A stretch of DNA of 64,000 nucleotides, taken from assembly GCA_021186555.1 (NCBI GenBank), contig JAJKFL010000042.1:43251980-43315979 (forward strand). The letters are read 5' to 3'. Of this stretch, positions 54,117 through 63,615 are shown piece by piece (within the stretch, counting starts at the first letter, position 1; each line of letters starts with the position of its first letter). The position numbers were made by a program, and so were the translations under genes. This DNA comes from Reticulitermes speratus. Lineage: Eukaryota; Arthropoda; Insecta; Blattodea; Rhinotermitidae. Below the pieces are notes generated by a model. The model made no database searches and was not told where the DNA came from. It saw nothing but the letters and a program-made list of their open reading frames with translations.

Positions 54117-54496
54117 GTAACATAAAGTACTAACAAAGTATATTGCGCCGTAATTTTAAGGTTATGATTAATGGACCACCGGCAAGGTGGGAACTTCTAT
54201 CATAGTAGTAAGACTTTTTACTGGAGATATGAAGAACGTTACTCCTCCATCGTATGGGAGTACATAAAGATATCAATTAATGCTCAAAACTTCATCCAAG
54301 AATGGTTCTGCGAGTCCGAAAGCAATTATAGAATTTTGAGTTAAGGAATAAGTCGGTAGAAGTACCTAATTATCACTCGAGAGTTACGGTTTGCTTTACG
54401 CGACACTACGCCAACGTAACGGAGCGTGGTTTGGCACTCGACACGTACTCTGGTGATCAATGGTCAAGGTCACGAGCCGTGCGCTGAGTCTCGTTA
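54117..54496. other. Putative intron; no feature recognised
   Basis: Sequence after the donor site carries no repeat that I recognise. Confidence 0.4.
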
Positions 54497-55144
54497 GGCC
54501 CGGTGCACACATCCGTTTTTCTAACATGCGGTGACGCTGCGTTGCCGCTGCGGGGCCGTAGCAACTCAATGCACACATCCGTGAAATGACGCCAGTTCGC
54601 ATTCAGCCGCCAATGATGGATGTATACCAAAGAAAACGTGTAATATTAAATTTAATAATATTCTGTATAAAACCTGGATTGTAACCTCTGCACTGTATAT
54701 TTTCAATCAAAAATAAATTTATAATAAAAATGAAATATTGTACTTACATATTTCATTTTTGTCTTTGTCGTCCTTCTCGTCGAATCCTTCAAAAAACACT
54801 CGACAAACACTAATCCACGCTCCTCTTTTCTTTAGACGGTCGTGGTAGTTCTCAGAAGCGACATTCCATATTTCAGGGTAATTTTTTATTTCCCCAATAA
54901 ACAATTCAATGTCTAAATCTTCGAAATTTCCCGCCATTGTAGTTAACGCATTTACGTTAAAAAACGGATGTGTGCACCGAATCATAGACAACAAGGTACT
55001 GAGAGAACGGATGTGCGTCTGCGGTGCGGTTACGTCGTGGTGGGGAACGCAGTGTTCAAACCAACGCAAGATGGACGTACGGTGACACAACTACGGCAAC
55101 GCAGCGTCACCGCACGTTAGAAAAACGGATGTGTGCACCGGTAC
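54497..55144. mobile_element. 648 bp PIF/Harbinger element with a MADF exon
   Basis: The left end reads GGCCCGGTGCACACATCCGT, TTTTCTAACATGCGGTGACG; the inward right end carries CCGGTGCACACATCCGTTTT, TCTAACGTGCGGTGACG, about 45 bp of near-identical TIR. TTA flanks both ends (54494-54496 and 55145-55147); TWA 3 bp duplications are diagnostic of PIF/Harbinger. The 9-mer ACGGATGTG or its inverse occurs five times (54507, 54574, 54964, 55007, 55125), likely transposase-binding subterminal repeats. The DDE gene is absent. Confidence 0.85.
54748..54937 (-). CDS. N-terminal exon of a MADF (Myb/SANT-like) protein inside the Harbinger element
   Basis: PIF/Harbinger elements encode a DDE transposase plus a Myb/SANT-like DNA-binding partner that helps bring it to the ends. 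Here the minus strand starts ATG at 54937-54935 and reads MAGNFEDLDIELFIGEIKNY, PEIWNVASENYHDRLKKRGA, WISVCRVFFEGFDEKDDKDK. The pattern FI-EI--YPEIW---SE-Y-DR-KK--AW fits the first half of a MADF domain. A consensus donor GTAAGT follows at 54747-54742, so the exon should be spliced to a missing second exon. The element is deleted downstream, so this is a truncated relic. An alternative start lies further upstream (55090). The assignment is by motif memory, not by search. Confidence 0.6.
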
Positions 55145-55390
55145 TTATTTAATAGGCACACGTCGAAAAGGATACGAGACTTCAAACTTCTATTCCTGAA
55201 CACATAAACTGAAAGCTTTGTGGGTTCACAGTTCGAATACAGAGCTGTGCTTCTTGCTGTGGGGTTTCTTTATCAGTACAGCCACAAGCAAAGTGACCTA
55301 CTGCTAAGCATTTGTGCCCCACCAAATCATCAGATGCAGTGTGTCGATGTCACGATTCACGTTATTTATATTCAGCTACGTGAATGTCGT
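55145..55390. other. No recognised feature
   Basis: Short stretch after the right TTA of the Harbinger element. Confidence 0.4.
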
Positions 55391-55393
55391 GGG

Positions 55394-55672
55394 CAGGGAT
55401 AGCTCAGTCGGTATAGCGCCTCGCTACGAGCTGGACGGTCCGGGGATCGAATCCCGGTGGGGGCGAGATTTTCAGCACCCGTCCAGACCGACCCTGGGGC
55501 CTACCCAGCCTCCTGTACAATGGGTACTGGGTCATTTCCGGGGGTAAAGCGGCCGGGGCGTGGCGTTGACCACCCACCCCCATCTAGTGCCGTGGTTAAA
55601 GAAAGAGTAGAGCTATACCTCTATTCCCCCTCTGGGCCTTCATGGCCTGTTCTAGGGAGAACTTTACCTTTA
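55394..55672 (+). repeat. tRNA-derived SINE, family 1 (first of a tandem pair)
   Basis: GGCAGGGATAGCTCAGTCGG head, B box GGGGATCGAATCCC, ACCCAGCCTCCTGTACAATG and GTAAAGCGGCCGGGGCGTGG; ends TGGCCTGTTCTAGGGAGAAC. TACGTGAATGTC occurs just before it (55378) and again between it and the next SINE (55672). Confidence 0.88.
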
Positions 55673-55683
55673 CGTGAATGTCA

Positions 55684-55965
55684 GGAGCAGGGGTAGCGTA
55701 GTCGGTATAGCGATCGGTACAGTCCGGGGTTCGAATTCCGGCAGGGGTAAGAGATTTTGTCTCTTTTCCAAAACTATCCAGACCAACTCTGGGGCTCACC
55801 CTTCCTCCTATCCAGTGGGTACTAGGGTTCTTTCAGGGGTTAAAGCGACCGGGGCGTGGAGTTGACCACTCACCTCCATATACTGCCGATGTTAAGAATG
55901 AGTGGAGCTATATCTCTACTCCCCCTATATGCCTTGATGACGTGGACAGAGAAAACTTTATCTTT
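55684..55965 (+). repeat. tRNA-derived SINE, family 1 (second of a tandem pair)
   Basis: GCAGGGGTAGCGTAGTCGGT, B box CGGGGTTCGAATTCC, TCCAGACCAACTCTGGGGCT and TTAAAGCGACCGGGGCGTGG. It belongs to a different subfamily from its left neighbour, so the pair reflects two insertions rather than duplication. Confidence 0.85.
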
Positions 55966-56089
55966 TACATGAGTTTAATGAAGTTTAGGGCTGTAAGAAA
56001 ATAGTTAAAGTCTTTTACTGCTGGCTTACTTCAACTGGCGAGTTAATGCATCTGAGTTAGAGGTTTACAGGGCGGTGGTGATCGGCATT

Positions 56090-56195
56090 TTGGTAGGCTG
56101 AGTTGTGATACCGTGTCGCAGTCCAGTAGGTAAGTTACCGTCGTTTCGGATGAGTGCACTGTCTCTGTTTACCCTGACGATCCTTATACTGTCTG
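56090..56195. mobile_element. PLE-like terminal fragment (decayed)
   Basis: TTGTGATACCGTGTCGCAGT, then AGTTACCGTCGTTTCGGATG and CTGTCTCTGTTTACCCTGA, matches family layout; the core is CGTCGTTTCGG instead of CGACGTTTCGG. Confidence 0.45.
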
Positions 56196-56600
56196 ATAAA
56201 GTCACGTTTATCTCCACTAACGAATTTTGAGCTAATGTATTCACACATCAAAACACCAGAGGCTGTTCGACTTCCATACTTTTTTCATTTTCTACCACCA
56301 GTTATGACAACATGGCGGTAGTGCACACGTCTGAGTGATAGCGATACTATCGTTAATAGTATGGATACCTCCAGCGTTTTCTTCGGAAAATACTAAATAA
56401 TTTTCAAGGCGCATATTTACAAACCACATAGCAACATAAAGACGGCCTGAAAGCTACATTTATATTTCGGAGATTTCGGGTTGATGGTAACACTACTTCT
56501 TCATAGGGGTTATGCATGAAATACGTTGTATGAAGAGTATAACATAAATATAGCATAAAAGCTATGGGAAACCTTTCTTCTTCTTCGTCTTCTTCTTGTA
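56196..56600. other. No recognised feature
   Basis: AT-rich; a short TTCTTCTTCGTCTTCTTCTT run at 56575-56598. Confidence 0.4.
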
Positions 56601-56620
56601 GATAGACTTTCAGTCTGTTC

Positions 56621-56983
56621 CTAACCAGTTTCCAAGGATTGGCGCCATCTTTTCTTCGATCTTTCAATGTTTCTGTTGCTGTTTGGTGCTTTATCGCGTG
56701 CTATTTTTACTACTCTTTTACTTGCCATTCTGGCTATATGGTCCTTCCATTCCATCCGCCTTTCAAGGATCCATTTATTTATCGGTCGGTTGTTACACAG
56801 TTGTCTGATGTGTTCATTCCGCACTCTGTCGTTCAATCTACTTCTTGTGATTCTCCTTAACGTTGTCATTTCAGCAGTTTCCAAAGCTTTCTTTGAGAAG
56901 GCAATGTCAGACAGTGCCTCTGCAGCATAAGCCAAAATTGACCTGGCTACAGTTTTATAAATTCGAGATTTTGTTTCTTGCAT
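56621..56983 (-). pseudogene. LINE ORF2 C-terminal fragment (third family)
   Basis: An uninterrupted 120-codon minus-strand frame: KSRIYKTVARSILAYAAEAL, then LETAEMTTLRRITRSRLNDR, WILERRMEWKDHIARMASKR and SKKRWRQSLETG. It is the post-RT part of a non-LTR element: the K-R-IY-T--R-IL-YA-E motif, followed by a W-DHI-RM finger-like segment and a final R-KKRW. No stops, so it is young, but the endonuclease and catalytic FADD-type motif are absent. Confidence 0.8.
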
Positions 56984-57109
56984 ATTAAAAAGTTATAAAC
57001 TATTTTTCTGAATTTGTCCGAAATGTCATAAATTTTTCCGTACATTCTTGTTACTTGAGCGCCAAACTGAAATTTTTATTTATGGTTTTTTTGGGGGGAA
57101 GAAATTAAG

Positions 57110-57330
57110 GAAATGAGCCATAGCATGGCTAAGGCTGGCCTGTCACAGCAAGGGACCGGGTTCGATCCCCGGCCAGTGCCTCTTAATTTTGTGATAGACG
57201 GAGTGGCACTGGGAGGGGAGACAGGTTTTTCTCCGGATGCTTCAGTTTTCCTTGTCATTATCATTCGACCGGTGCTTCACATTCATTGCGATATTGCTGG
57301 CGCTGTGTATTAGGGGTGGTCGCAACTTAG
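57110..57330 (+). repeat. SINE family 4
   Basis: GAGCCATAGCATGGCTAAGG, B box GACCGGGTTCGATCCCCGG, then GTGATAGACGGAGTGGCACT and CATTCGACCGGTGCTTCAC. Confidence 0.7.
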
Positions 57331-57770
57331 GGGCAGCTTTAGGCAACATCGAAGTCAGCTTGAAGAAGCTGGCCACTACGATGGATGATTGCAGTGTGTC
57401 CGCGTGCAAGCGAAATAGTAACATGATTAATAACTTTTTTCGATTTGTATATAATTATTTCTTAAATAAGTATACGTTTTTTGTTATTTAAATTGCATTA
57501 GTAAAGTAGTAGTTTTTTTTCTGTTTATAACTTATTATTTCTCTTCATCCTCCAAGTACAGTAAGTTTATTTCAGCTAGTTATGAGTCTTCTTTCTTCAG
57601 AACAATTTTTAAAATGCTGTTCACCGTCAGCCTTGTGTGCGTGTCGACTGTATGAATATTATGTCTTAACATGGAGCTTCCGGGAGCCACAACAGTGATG
57701 TATTTGAGCCGTGTTGTGACCATCAGTGCTATATAATCTCAACATTTGACAGCGTCGCTAAATAGAATTA
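57331..57770. other. No recognised feature
   Basis: AT-rich; ATCTCAACATTTGACAGCGT at 57736 resembles the tail of a family 4 SINE (TTAGCCTTTGACAGTGTTG at 1024). Confidence 0.35.
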
Positions 57771-57771
57771 A

Positions 57772-57950
57772 AAGAAAGAGACCTCTCGGAAAACCTAGAG
57801 ATAGATGAGCGGATATTACAATGTGTTTTAGGGAAGTAGGGCAGTGATTTTAGCGTGGAATTATCTGGCTCAATAATGAAATTCAGGCTTCATAAATGGC
57901 AGGGAATATCTTGACTAGGTGAGTATCTGTTAGCTTCTGAAAACCTCTGC
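57772..57950 (+). pseudogene. Degenerate LINE 3' tail
   Basis: KRKRPLGKPRDR followed by a stop, then ADITMCFREVGQ: a broken form of the RPLGRPRRRWEDNIKMDLKEVG motif of the first LINE family. Confidence 0.6.
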
Positions 57951-58445
57951 TTCATGAATTCACTGACGTAGATAATTACTTTCTCCTCCGCAAGGCTGTT
58001 GATCAGGTGACGCTGACAGTAACTGGAGGTTTTATGTCGCCAACCGAGAGACATTTGTTTGCTGATTGTAATTTATTACCAAATAGACTTCCATTGTTTG
58101 CTGAACGGACATCAATTATGGCTGCAAACCTGTATAACAGTGTCAAATGGACAGCCTGTACAGTTACATAACTTTTTGTTCAAATGAGTGGGACGCTGTA
58201 TGAAATAACAAAACACAAATGCATCAGGTTTTCCTCCTAAATTTGGTGGCCAGTCTGAATCACATCGGGCAGCATTCCTTTACAGACAATGGCTACATGT
58301 CTGATGCACTCCTAAACATTCCAACTGGTGGTCGTGTCGAGGCTGTTGATAAACAACTTGCATGTGTTCTGTTCGCCATGCCCTACTTAACCATAGTTAC
58401 AAGAAAATCCCCAGAAAAGAGGACACCAAAACACAAAGCCCTTAA
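57951..58445. other. Unassigned; open frame 58219-58503
   Basis: A plus-strand frame contains LLNLVASLNHIGQHSFTDNG and SPEKRTPKHKALN. It is not recognised, has no splice context and runs into repeat family 5. Confidence 0.3.
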
Positions 58446-58449
58446 CCTT

Positions 58450-58680
58450 ATTTGTTTAGGTTTATTTATTTGTTGTATATTAAGTATGCTGTCAGTGGCT
58501 TAGCTCGTATAGCGCCGAATGATACGATGATGACTGCCTGATGGATTGAGGGGATTTGGAAAGAAGCGATTCTGACCTATTTTAAGGCACTATGCCGGAC
58601 TTTTTCTGGAGGACCTGACAAAAACCACGAAAATTTTCAGTATAATCGGTGTCTATGAAAAGATTTTGATTTTTATTATG
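58450..58680 (+). repeat. Dispersed repeat family 5
   Basis: TTTATTTATTTGTTGTATAT, AAGTATGCTGTCAGTGGCTT, GGGGATTTGGAAAGAAGCG, CTGGAGGACCTGACAAAAAC. It ends where a family 4 SINE begins. Confidence 0.6.
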
Positions 58681-58699
58681 CCGAATAGAGCCAAATCTT

Positions 58700-58992
58700 G
58701 GCCGTGCCATGGCTCAGGTGGTTAGTCGCCGGCCTCTCACCACGGAGGCCCGGGTTCGATCCCAGGTCAAGTCCATGTGAGATTTGTGGTGGACAAAGTG
58801 GCACTGGGACAGGTTTTTCTCCGAGTTGTCGGTTTTCCCCTGTCAATTTCATTCCACTGGTGCTCCATTACTTGTAAAACTTGGTAAAAACTGCTTATCT
58901 TCATCTTCATCACAGGGGTTGCACAATAAGCCTTAAGGCTGCGGTGCGTCCGTAGCATCAGCTGCGGGGCCTCCTCACCACAAAAAAAAAAA
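58700..58992 (+). repeat. tRNA-derived SINE, family 4 (full-length, poly-A)
   Basis: GCCGTGCCATGGCTCAGGTG, GTTAGTCGCCGGCCTCTCAC, B box CCCGGGTTCGATCCC, GGATTTGTGG-type body with GTGGACAAAGTGGCACTGGG, CATTCCACTGGTGCTCC and the 3' end GGGGCCTCCTCACCACA plus a poly-A run. Best reference copy for family 4. Confidence 0.88.
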
Positions 58993-59119
58993 TATATATT
59001 TAGAGCCAAATCTTTGCCGATTGAGTGAAATAGCTTTGTGAAACTGGTAATTGGAAATGAGTGGCAACACTAAACTAGTTTCTCATTTATTAGTTTCGGA
59101 CAACTGGCAACTTCGTGTG

Positions 59120-59220
59120 TGATATTCTGGGTTGTGGAAACGTAGAGTTTTGTAGACGGTGCCATCGATTCGGAGGAACTTACTGTCTTCATTTTCGGGG
59201 TTGGAGATAGAGCAGTTTAC
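59120..59220. mobile_element. PLE-like terminal fragment (decayed)
   Basis: GTGATATTCTGGGTTGTGGA, then GATTCGGAGGAACTTACTGT and CTTCATTTTCGGGGTTGG, follows the family order loosely. Confidence 0.35.
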
Positions 59221-60160
59221 TCCACTGCACTAAGTTTCATGCACTGCTCTGATATAAATTCACAAGTGAAAAGTTTATATCTATATACAGTAGCGAGAGA
59301 TGGAATTAGTCAACATTTTGCTTAAATTTATTGTATAATTAGTCGAAGAAATCAATGCTTGCCATTTTGTCATTTAGTTTTTATCACGCTGTTTCCATGG
59401 AAACGAACTGCAAATATGAGCAATTTAACACAACGTACAATGCGTTTAGTACATAAGATATTCTTACCTTATAATTAGCCATAAGAGCCTTTCACAGGTG
59501 TAAACTTACACCCTTTACCGTCAAGGAGATGACGGAAGGAAGGGGGAGACGAATAATAATGGGATGGACAAGTAAAAGGGATATAGGCTTTTGGTTCTTA
59601 CCGTAGTGACAGTGATGGTTACTGTCTTCTGGACTTCGCCTCCCGTCTTCTATTGCAAATTTAAATTTCTTCTAAGCAGTAATATTCAAATCGAAGAGAT
59701 GATGAAATGATACGGGAGAAAGGAAATGAGATGAAGTTACGAAAGGGATAAAGGAAAAATAGAAAGGAGGTGAGAAGTTGAGATACGAGTGAAATTATTT
59801 TCCCATTGAGACTGAACAAAGGAGTGAGCTGAAATATGAGGACCGGTTTGAGGGAATGTATTTTATATAAGATGAAGAAACTTTGTGCTGAATTTTTCTA
59901 CGGGCGTTCTAGCAACTACAGTTAATACAGACCTGCCGCTGGAGCTTTCGGCCGGATAGACCAAATTCTCACGGTTCTGGCAATGTTCAGAACATTGCGC
60001 ACAAAGATTATGAGAGGCAGCTCACTCCACGCATTAGCAATGAATTATATTTAGCATAATCCACATGAATATTTAAGCTGCAGTTATTTAATATGCAATT
60101 CAGTCTCATAAATCTGTGACTTAAACTGCAGGGTCTTGCCCCAGTAAATATTTAACGACG
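59221..60160. other. No recognised feature
   Basis: AT-rich, with a purine-rich stretch at 59690-59770. No element end is seen. Confidence 0.45.
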
Positions 60161-60162
60161 GA

Positions 60163-60235
60163 GTAGATTAGCTCAGAAGGACAGGCGACTGCCTCTCCTT
60201 CACAAGTATTACGTTCGAGTCTTGCCTGTCGTAGC
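60163..60235 (+). repeat. tRNA-like fragment (SINE head or tRNA pseudogene)
   Basis: A-box-like AGATTAGCTCAGAAGGACAG and B-box-like ACGTTCGAGTCTTGCC, spaced as in a tRNA. The acceptor stem does not pair, so it is not a functional tRNA. Confidence 0.4.
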
Positions 60236-60444
60236 GACTACACTGTTTGTGGTTTATCGGCAGTTGCTGAAATGATTCGACCGAGAAACAAGAAGCGTAC
60301 GGGTCATTTAGCACGCATAAGACAAACTGAATACTGTACAAAATTTTGGTTTGTAACCTGATTTCTTGGGGAGTTAGGTCAACAGGTAAGTGCAGTTTAG
60401 AAGGGTATTAAAAATGGTTGTGAATATGAGTTGGAGGAAAAAAA

Positions 60445-60690
60445 ACACTTGGTAGACATAGACTTAGATGGGAGAGTAATATTAAATGGATGTTAAATAA
60501 ATAGGATACGAGGGTGACGTTTAAGTGTATATAGCTCAGGATACGTACCAGTGGCGGGCTGTTGTGAACACGGTAATGAACAATAAAAGGCGGAGAATTT
60601 ATTTACTAGCTGAAGGCTCTTAGATTCTCATGGAAGAACCTGCTCCATGCAGTTAGTCAGTTAGTTAGCTAGCTAGTTGGAAAAGGAAAT
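60445..60690 (+). pseudogene. Degenerate LINE 3' tail
   Basis: CATAGACTTAGATGGGAGAG, then TAATATTAAATGGATG, is a broken RRW-SNIKMD motif; CCAGTGGCGGGCTGTTGTGA and GGCGGAGAATTTATTTAC follow, paralleling 44945-45000. Confidence 0.55.
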
Positions 60691-60724
60691 CCACTAAAGA
60701 ATTTATGTGATACAAGGCTTGAAC

Positions 60725-60935
60725 ACTGAGACTCATTTTTCTCAAAATTATCCAGACCGCATAGGCCCCCCCAGCCTCTTACTGAATGGGTATGAGGGGA
60801 TCCTTCTTTGGGGTTAAAGCAACCGGGGTCTGAAGCTGACCATTCACCTCCATTCTGTATCGACGTTAAGAATCTGTGGAGCTATACCTCCATTTACCCT
60901 CTATGCCTGCATGGCAAGGGCAGAGACACCTCTAC
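60725..60935 (+). repeat. SINE family 1, 5'-truncated
   Basis: AATTATCCAGACCGCATAGG, CCCAGCCTCTTACTGAATGG, GGTTAAAGCAACCGGGGTCT and CTCCATTCTGTATCGACG. Confidence 0.65.
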
Positions 60936-61488
60936 TCTAGTCTGAGTGCCGAGACTTGGCCTGAAAGATATTTTGCGGGAATGCAGCCCTTATCATCTGA
61001 CAGTACCACGATGAATTATGCGTGATGGCACAGTTTTGGACCTACAGGCGAGAGGCGGGTCAAGCCATTTCATTGACATGACATATATGGAGAAAGAAAC
61101 TGGCATTATGTAAGCTACAGATTACATACAGCTGATTCCACTAAAAGCAGTACAAATTCTAGTTAATGTATTCCTCCCGTTCCGGGGGTCTAGCCAGAAT
61201 GGAGCTTTAGCTGCTGTCTGGTGTGGATGTAGATTTGCTCTGTTGAGGCACAAGAGCAGGCTGGAGCAGCCTGTCTGTTCGCCAGCTTCGGTGTCACTAA
61301 GGACCCTCCTGTCTTTCATGAGGCCTGACACTACGCCATCGATCCCTGCCGCTGTTTCTGCCACCTGACTGCTGTCAGATTGTTCCTCTTCGTTATCCTC
61401 GGATTATAGGTGGCCAGGTTGGGGGTAGGGGCTGCAGTCGAGCATCTTTCACAAAACAGAGTCTTAGCAAATTTTATATTATTCATAT
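60936..61488. other. No recognised feature
   Basis: A minus-strand frame at 61122-61364 is not recognised. Confidence 0.35.
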
Positions 61489-61565
61489 TGCGAATATTCT
61501 TATAGTTAATGCATCAACCAAATTATGCACTTAAGAAAATACATTCAAAAGTAAGTATAAAACGC

Positions 61566-61600
61566 CTACATGTTTCGGCAATAAAGTGCCATCATCAGAG
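61566..61600 (-). ncRNA. Hammerhead-like hairpin, left arm
   Basis: Stem GGCA/UGCC (61587-61590 with 61577-61580), loop of 6, then GAAAC and AUGUA. The box reads CUGAUGA as it stands, but a SINE insertion lies just upstream; reading through its target duplication the pre-insertion box was UAGAUGA, so the intact-looking box is partly fortuitous. Confidence 0.5.
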
Positions 61601-61601
61601 G

Positions 61602-61883
61602 TTTTTTCTTGTGGTGAAGGGCCCCGTAGCAGATGCTACGGATGCACCGCAGCCTTGAGGCTTCTTGTACAACCCTGTGATGAAGATGGTTAGTTTTTTC
61701 ATTTTTCCAAGTAATGGAGCACCGGCGGAATGAAATTGACAGGGGAAAACCGAAGTACTCGGGGAGAAACCTGTCCCAGTGCCACTTTGTCCACCACAAA
61801 TTCCAATGGACTGACCCCGGTATCGAACCCGGGCCTCCGCGATGAGAGGCCGGCGACTAACCGCCTGAGCCATGGCACGGCCA
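61602..61883 (-). repeat. tRNA-derived SINE, family 4, with target site duplication
   Basis: In the minus orientation it is GCCGTGCCATGGCTCAGGCG, B box CCCGGGTTCGATACCGG and ends in CACAAGAAAAAA. CCATCATC occurs at 61589-61596 and again at 61882-61890 just outside the 5' end, a probable duplication. Confidence 0.82.
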
Positions 61884-61933
61884 TCATCTATTCTGTTATG
61901 TTATTCTGAACTAAGGAGTGTAAGGCTAGCACA

Positions 61934-62140
61934 CAATTTTCCCTCTAATTTCTTTTACAACTGCGCGGACCTGCTACTGCTCTGAGCAGAAACTTTTACA
62001 CGACCTGACGACTGCGCAGCACTTTAAAAGTTTTTCTTTGTGATATGCGTAATAAGAATATTCTAGCTGCGCGGCAACAATTCAGTGTGCGCGGGAGTAT
62101 TTCAGTTGCTGCGGGGCCGCGCAGCTTAGAGGGAGCATTG
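61934..62140. mobile_element. 207 bp hAT MITE
   Basis: Ends CAATTTTCCCTCTAA and, inward from the right, CAATGCTCCCTCTAA. The flanks CTAGCACA (61926-61933) and CCAGCACA (62141-62148) match at 7 of 8 bases, an 8 bp hAT-type duplication. The interior is rich in GCGCGG/CCGCGC motifs. Confidence 0.85.
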
Positions 62141-62250
62141 CCAGCACACTTTGTGTATGTCAGAATTTTAATATTTTAATCGTTTTAATAAGGGCGACAC
62201 AATACCTCGATTAGCGTGCTGGCCTTGTAGTGCTTTGTTCAGAACAACTC

Positions 62251-62283
62251 CCTGATGATGGCAGCTCGGTGCCGAAACATGTA
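62251..62283 (+). ncRNA. Hammerhead-like hairpin, right arm
   Basis: Intact box CUGAUGA (62252-62258), U, stem GGCA/UGCC (62260-62263 with 62270-62273), loop GCUCGG, GAAAC, AUGUA. For helix I, AACU upstream can pair with AGUU downstream after two to three mismatches. Core residues are complete; helix I is weak. Confidence 0.55.
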
Positions 62284-62364
62284 TCAGTTTTATACTTGCT
62301 TCTGAATGAATTTTATTAAGTGCGTAAGTTGGTTGATGTGTTAATTGGAATTTTAGCGTTAAGG

Positions 62365-62962
62365 GATCTCTCTTCTGTTATACCAGACCTCATGTGCGCA
62401 ATTTTTCTCTTTGGGAGGACTTAATTTGAAGGTTCCGGCCTATTTTTGGACTCAAACCAGAAATTCGTCCAAATTATTACATATGCAGCCGAACTGGAAT
62501 TGATTATTACTATTACTAATTTGAATGGTCGTACTAGTAGTATATGACACGTCAAAGGTGACGGGAAAGAATCACTTTTTTCCTTTCCTTAATCCCTTTC
62601 TTATCTTTATCTCCATTCCCCGGTATTCCTTTCTCATTCCTTTTAACTGTCCATTCTCAAGTCAGTCCTTTCCCCCTTTCTACATCACGCGCTCTCATTC
62701 ACGTTTAAACATTTCTCTCACCCTTGTTAATCCCTTATTTTTATCCCTCTTGATTCAAAAATCTCCTTCCCTCCTGTCACCAATATTTCTTTCCCATTTG
62801 TTTTATTTTCCCTCTCCGTATCCTAGCAACAGCAGAAAGTAGTTTAGGTTTTGTTCGTAACGTAGCAAAGGTTGGTTCGAGGTTTCTCCAAGATTGACGA
62901 TAATTGACTGTTATTTATAATGCTTCGTACTCTGTATTATTGTTATTATTATTAGTATTATT
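62365..62962. other. No gene; pyrimidine-rich stretch 62570-62820
   Basis: CCCTTTCTT/TCCCTT-type composition. The open plus-strand frame here reflects composition. Confidence 0.45.
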
Positions 62963-63246
62963 TTAATTTAGGCCGATCCCAGTGGCCGCGCGGTCTAAGG
63001 CGTGGGTCTGCGGCCGCTCGCTTACTGGGATTGGGGTTCGAATCCCACCGGGGGCAGGATGTTGTGTCTTGTGAGTGTTGTGTGTTGTCAGGTAGAGGTC
63101 TCTGCGACGAGCTGGTCCTCGTCCAGAGGAGTCCTACCGAGTGTGGTGTGTGTGAGTGTGATCGTGAAGCTCCGAAAAATGAGTCGGCCTAGGCCCCCAA
63201 GGGGCTATCGAGCCATTGGAAAAAAAAAGAAAAAATTATTAATTTA
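62963..63246 (+). repeat. tRNA-Leu-derived SINE, family 3, with target site duplication
   Basis: The element spans 62971-63238: GGCCGATCCCAGTGGCCGCG, CGGTCTAAGGCGTGGG, B box GGGGTTCGAATCCC, TTGTCAGGTAGAGGTCTCTG, GGGGCTATCGAGCCATTGG plus an A-rich tail. TTAATTTA flanks both ends (62963-62970 and 63239-63246). Confidence 0.88.
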
Positions 63247-63429
63247 GACCCTTTTTCTGGGTGTGGCACTATGTACAGGTGTTCTGTATCTCCGAAACAT
63301 CGGCAGTGCAGTTTGTCGTCATCCGGAAACACGGTGTGCCTTACGTGAAACTGCCGTGAGGGCTTGCAGTATTCTATATCATAATTGTGCATCGTGTGCA
63401 TAATTTAAATGCCGTTTATATCAATGTTA

Positions 63430-63615
63430 ATGGCCATCACGCAGTCTGTCTTACGACAGGTCCATAGCATCTTCCAAAGCGAGTTCTACACAGAGTGCGA
63501 TCTAGTGCTTCCTCTTTCAAATTCCAGTATGTTCTCTTTTCCTTAAGGTCTTCCAGCAGCTGCTTACTTCTTATTCCCCGTCTTCTCGTCCCTTCTGTTA
63601 TTATTGTAGCCTAAC
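63430..63615 (-). pseudogene. LINE ORF2 C-terminal fragment
   Basis: The minus-strand frame gives EGTRRRGIRSKQLLEDLKEK, RTYWNLKEEALDRTL, then RTRFGRCYGPVVRQTA before a stop. It is the same LINE tail as at 1746-1987, with C for G in FGRGYG, and in the opposite orientation. Confidence 0.75.

Larger units (their letters stand above)
61490..62360. mobile_element. Head-to-head PLE pair invaded by a SINE and a hAT MITE
   Basis: The left arm (61490-61601, continuing at 61884-61933 after a SINE and 62141-62149 after a hAT MITE) and the right arm (62192-62360) are inverted copies. Shared blocks include GTTCAGAAYAAC, GATGATGGCA, TGCCGAAACATGTA and TTGGTTGATG. Each arm holds one hammerhead-like hairpin. 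About 40 bp separate the original arms. Confidence 0.7.
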
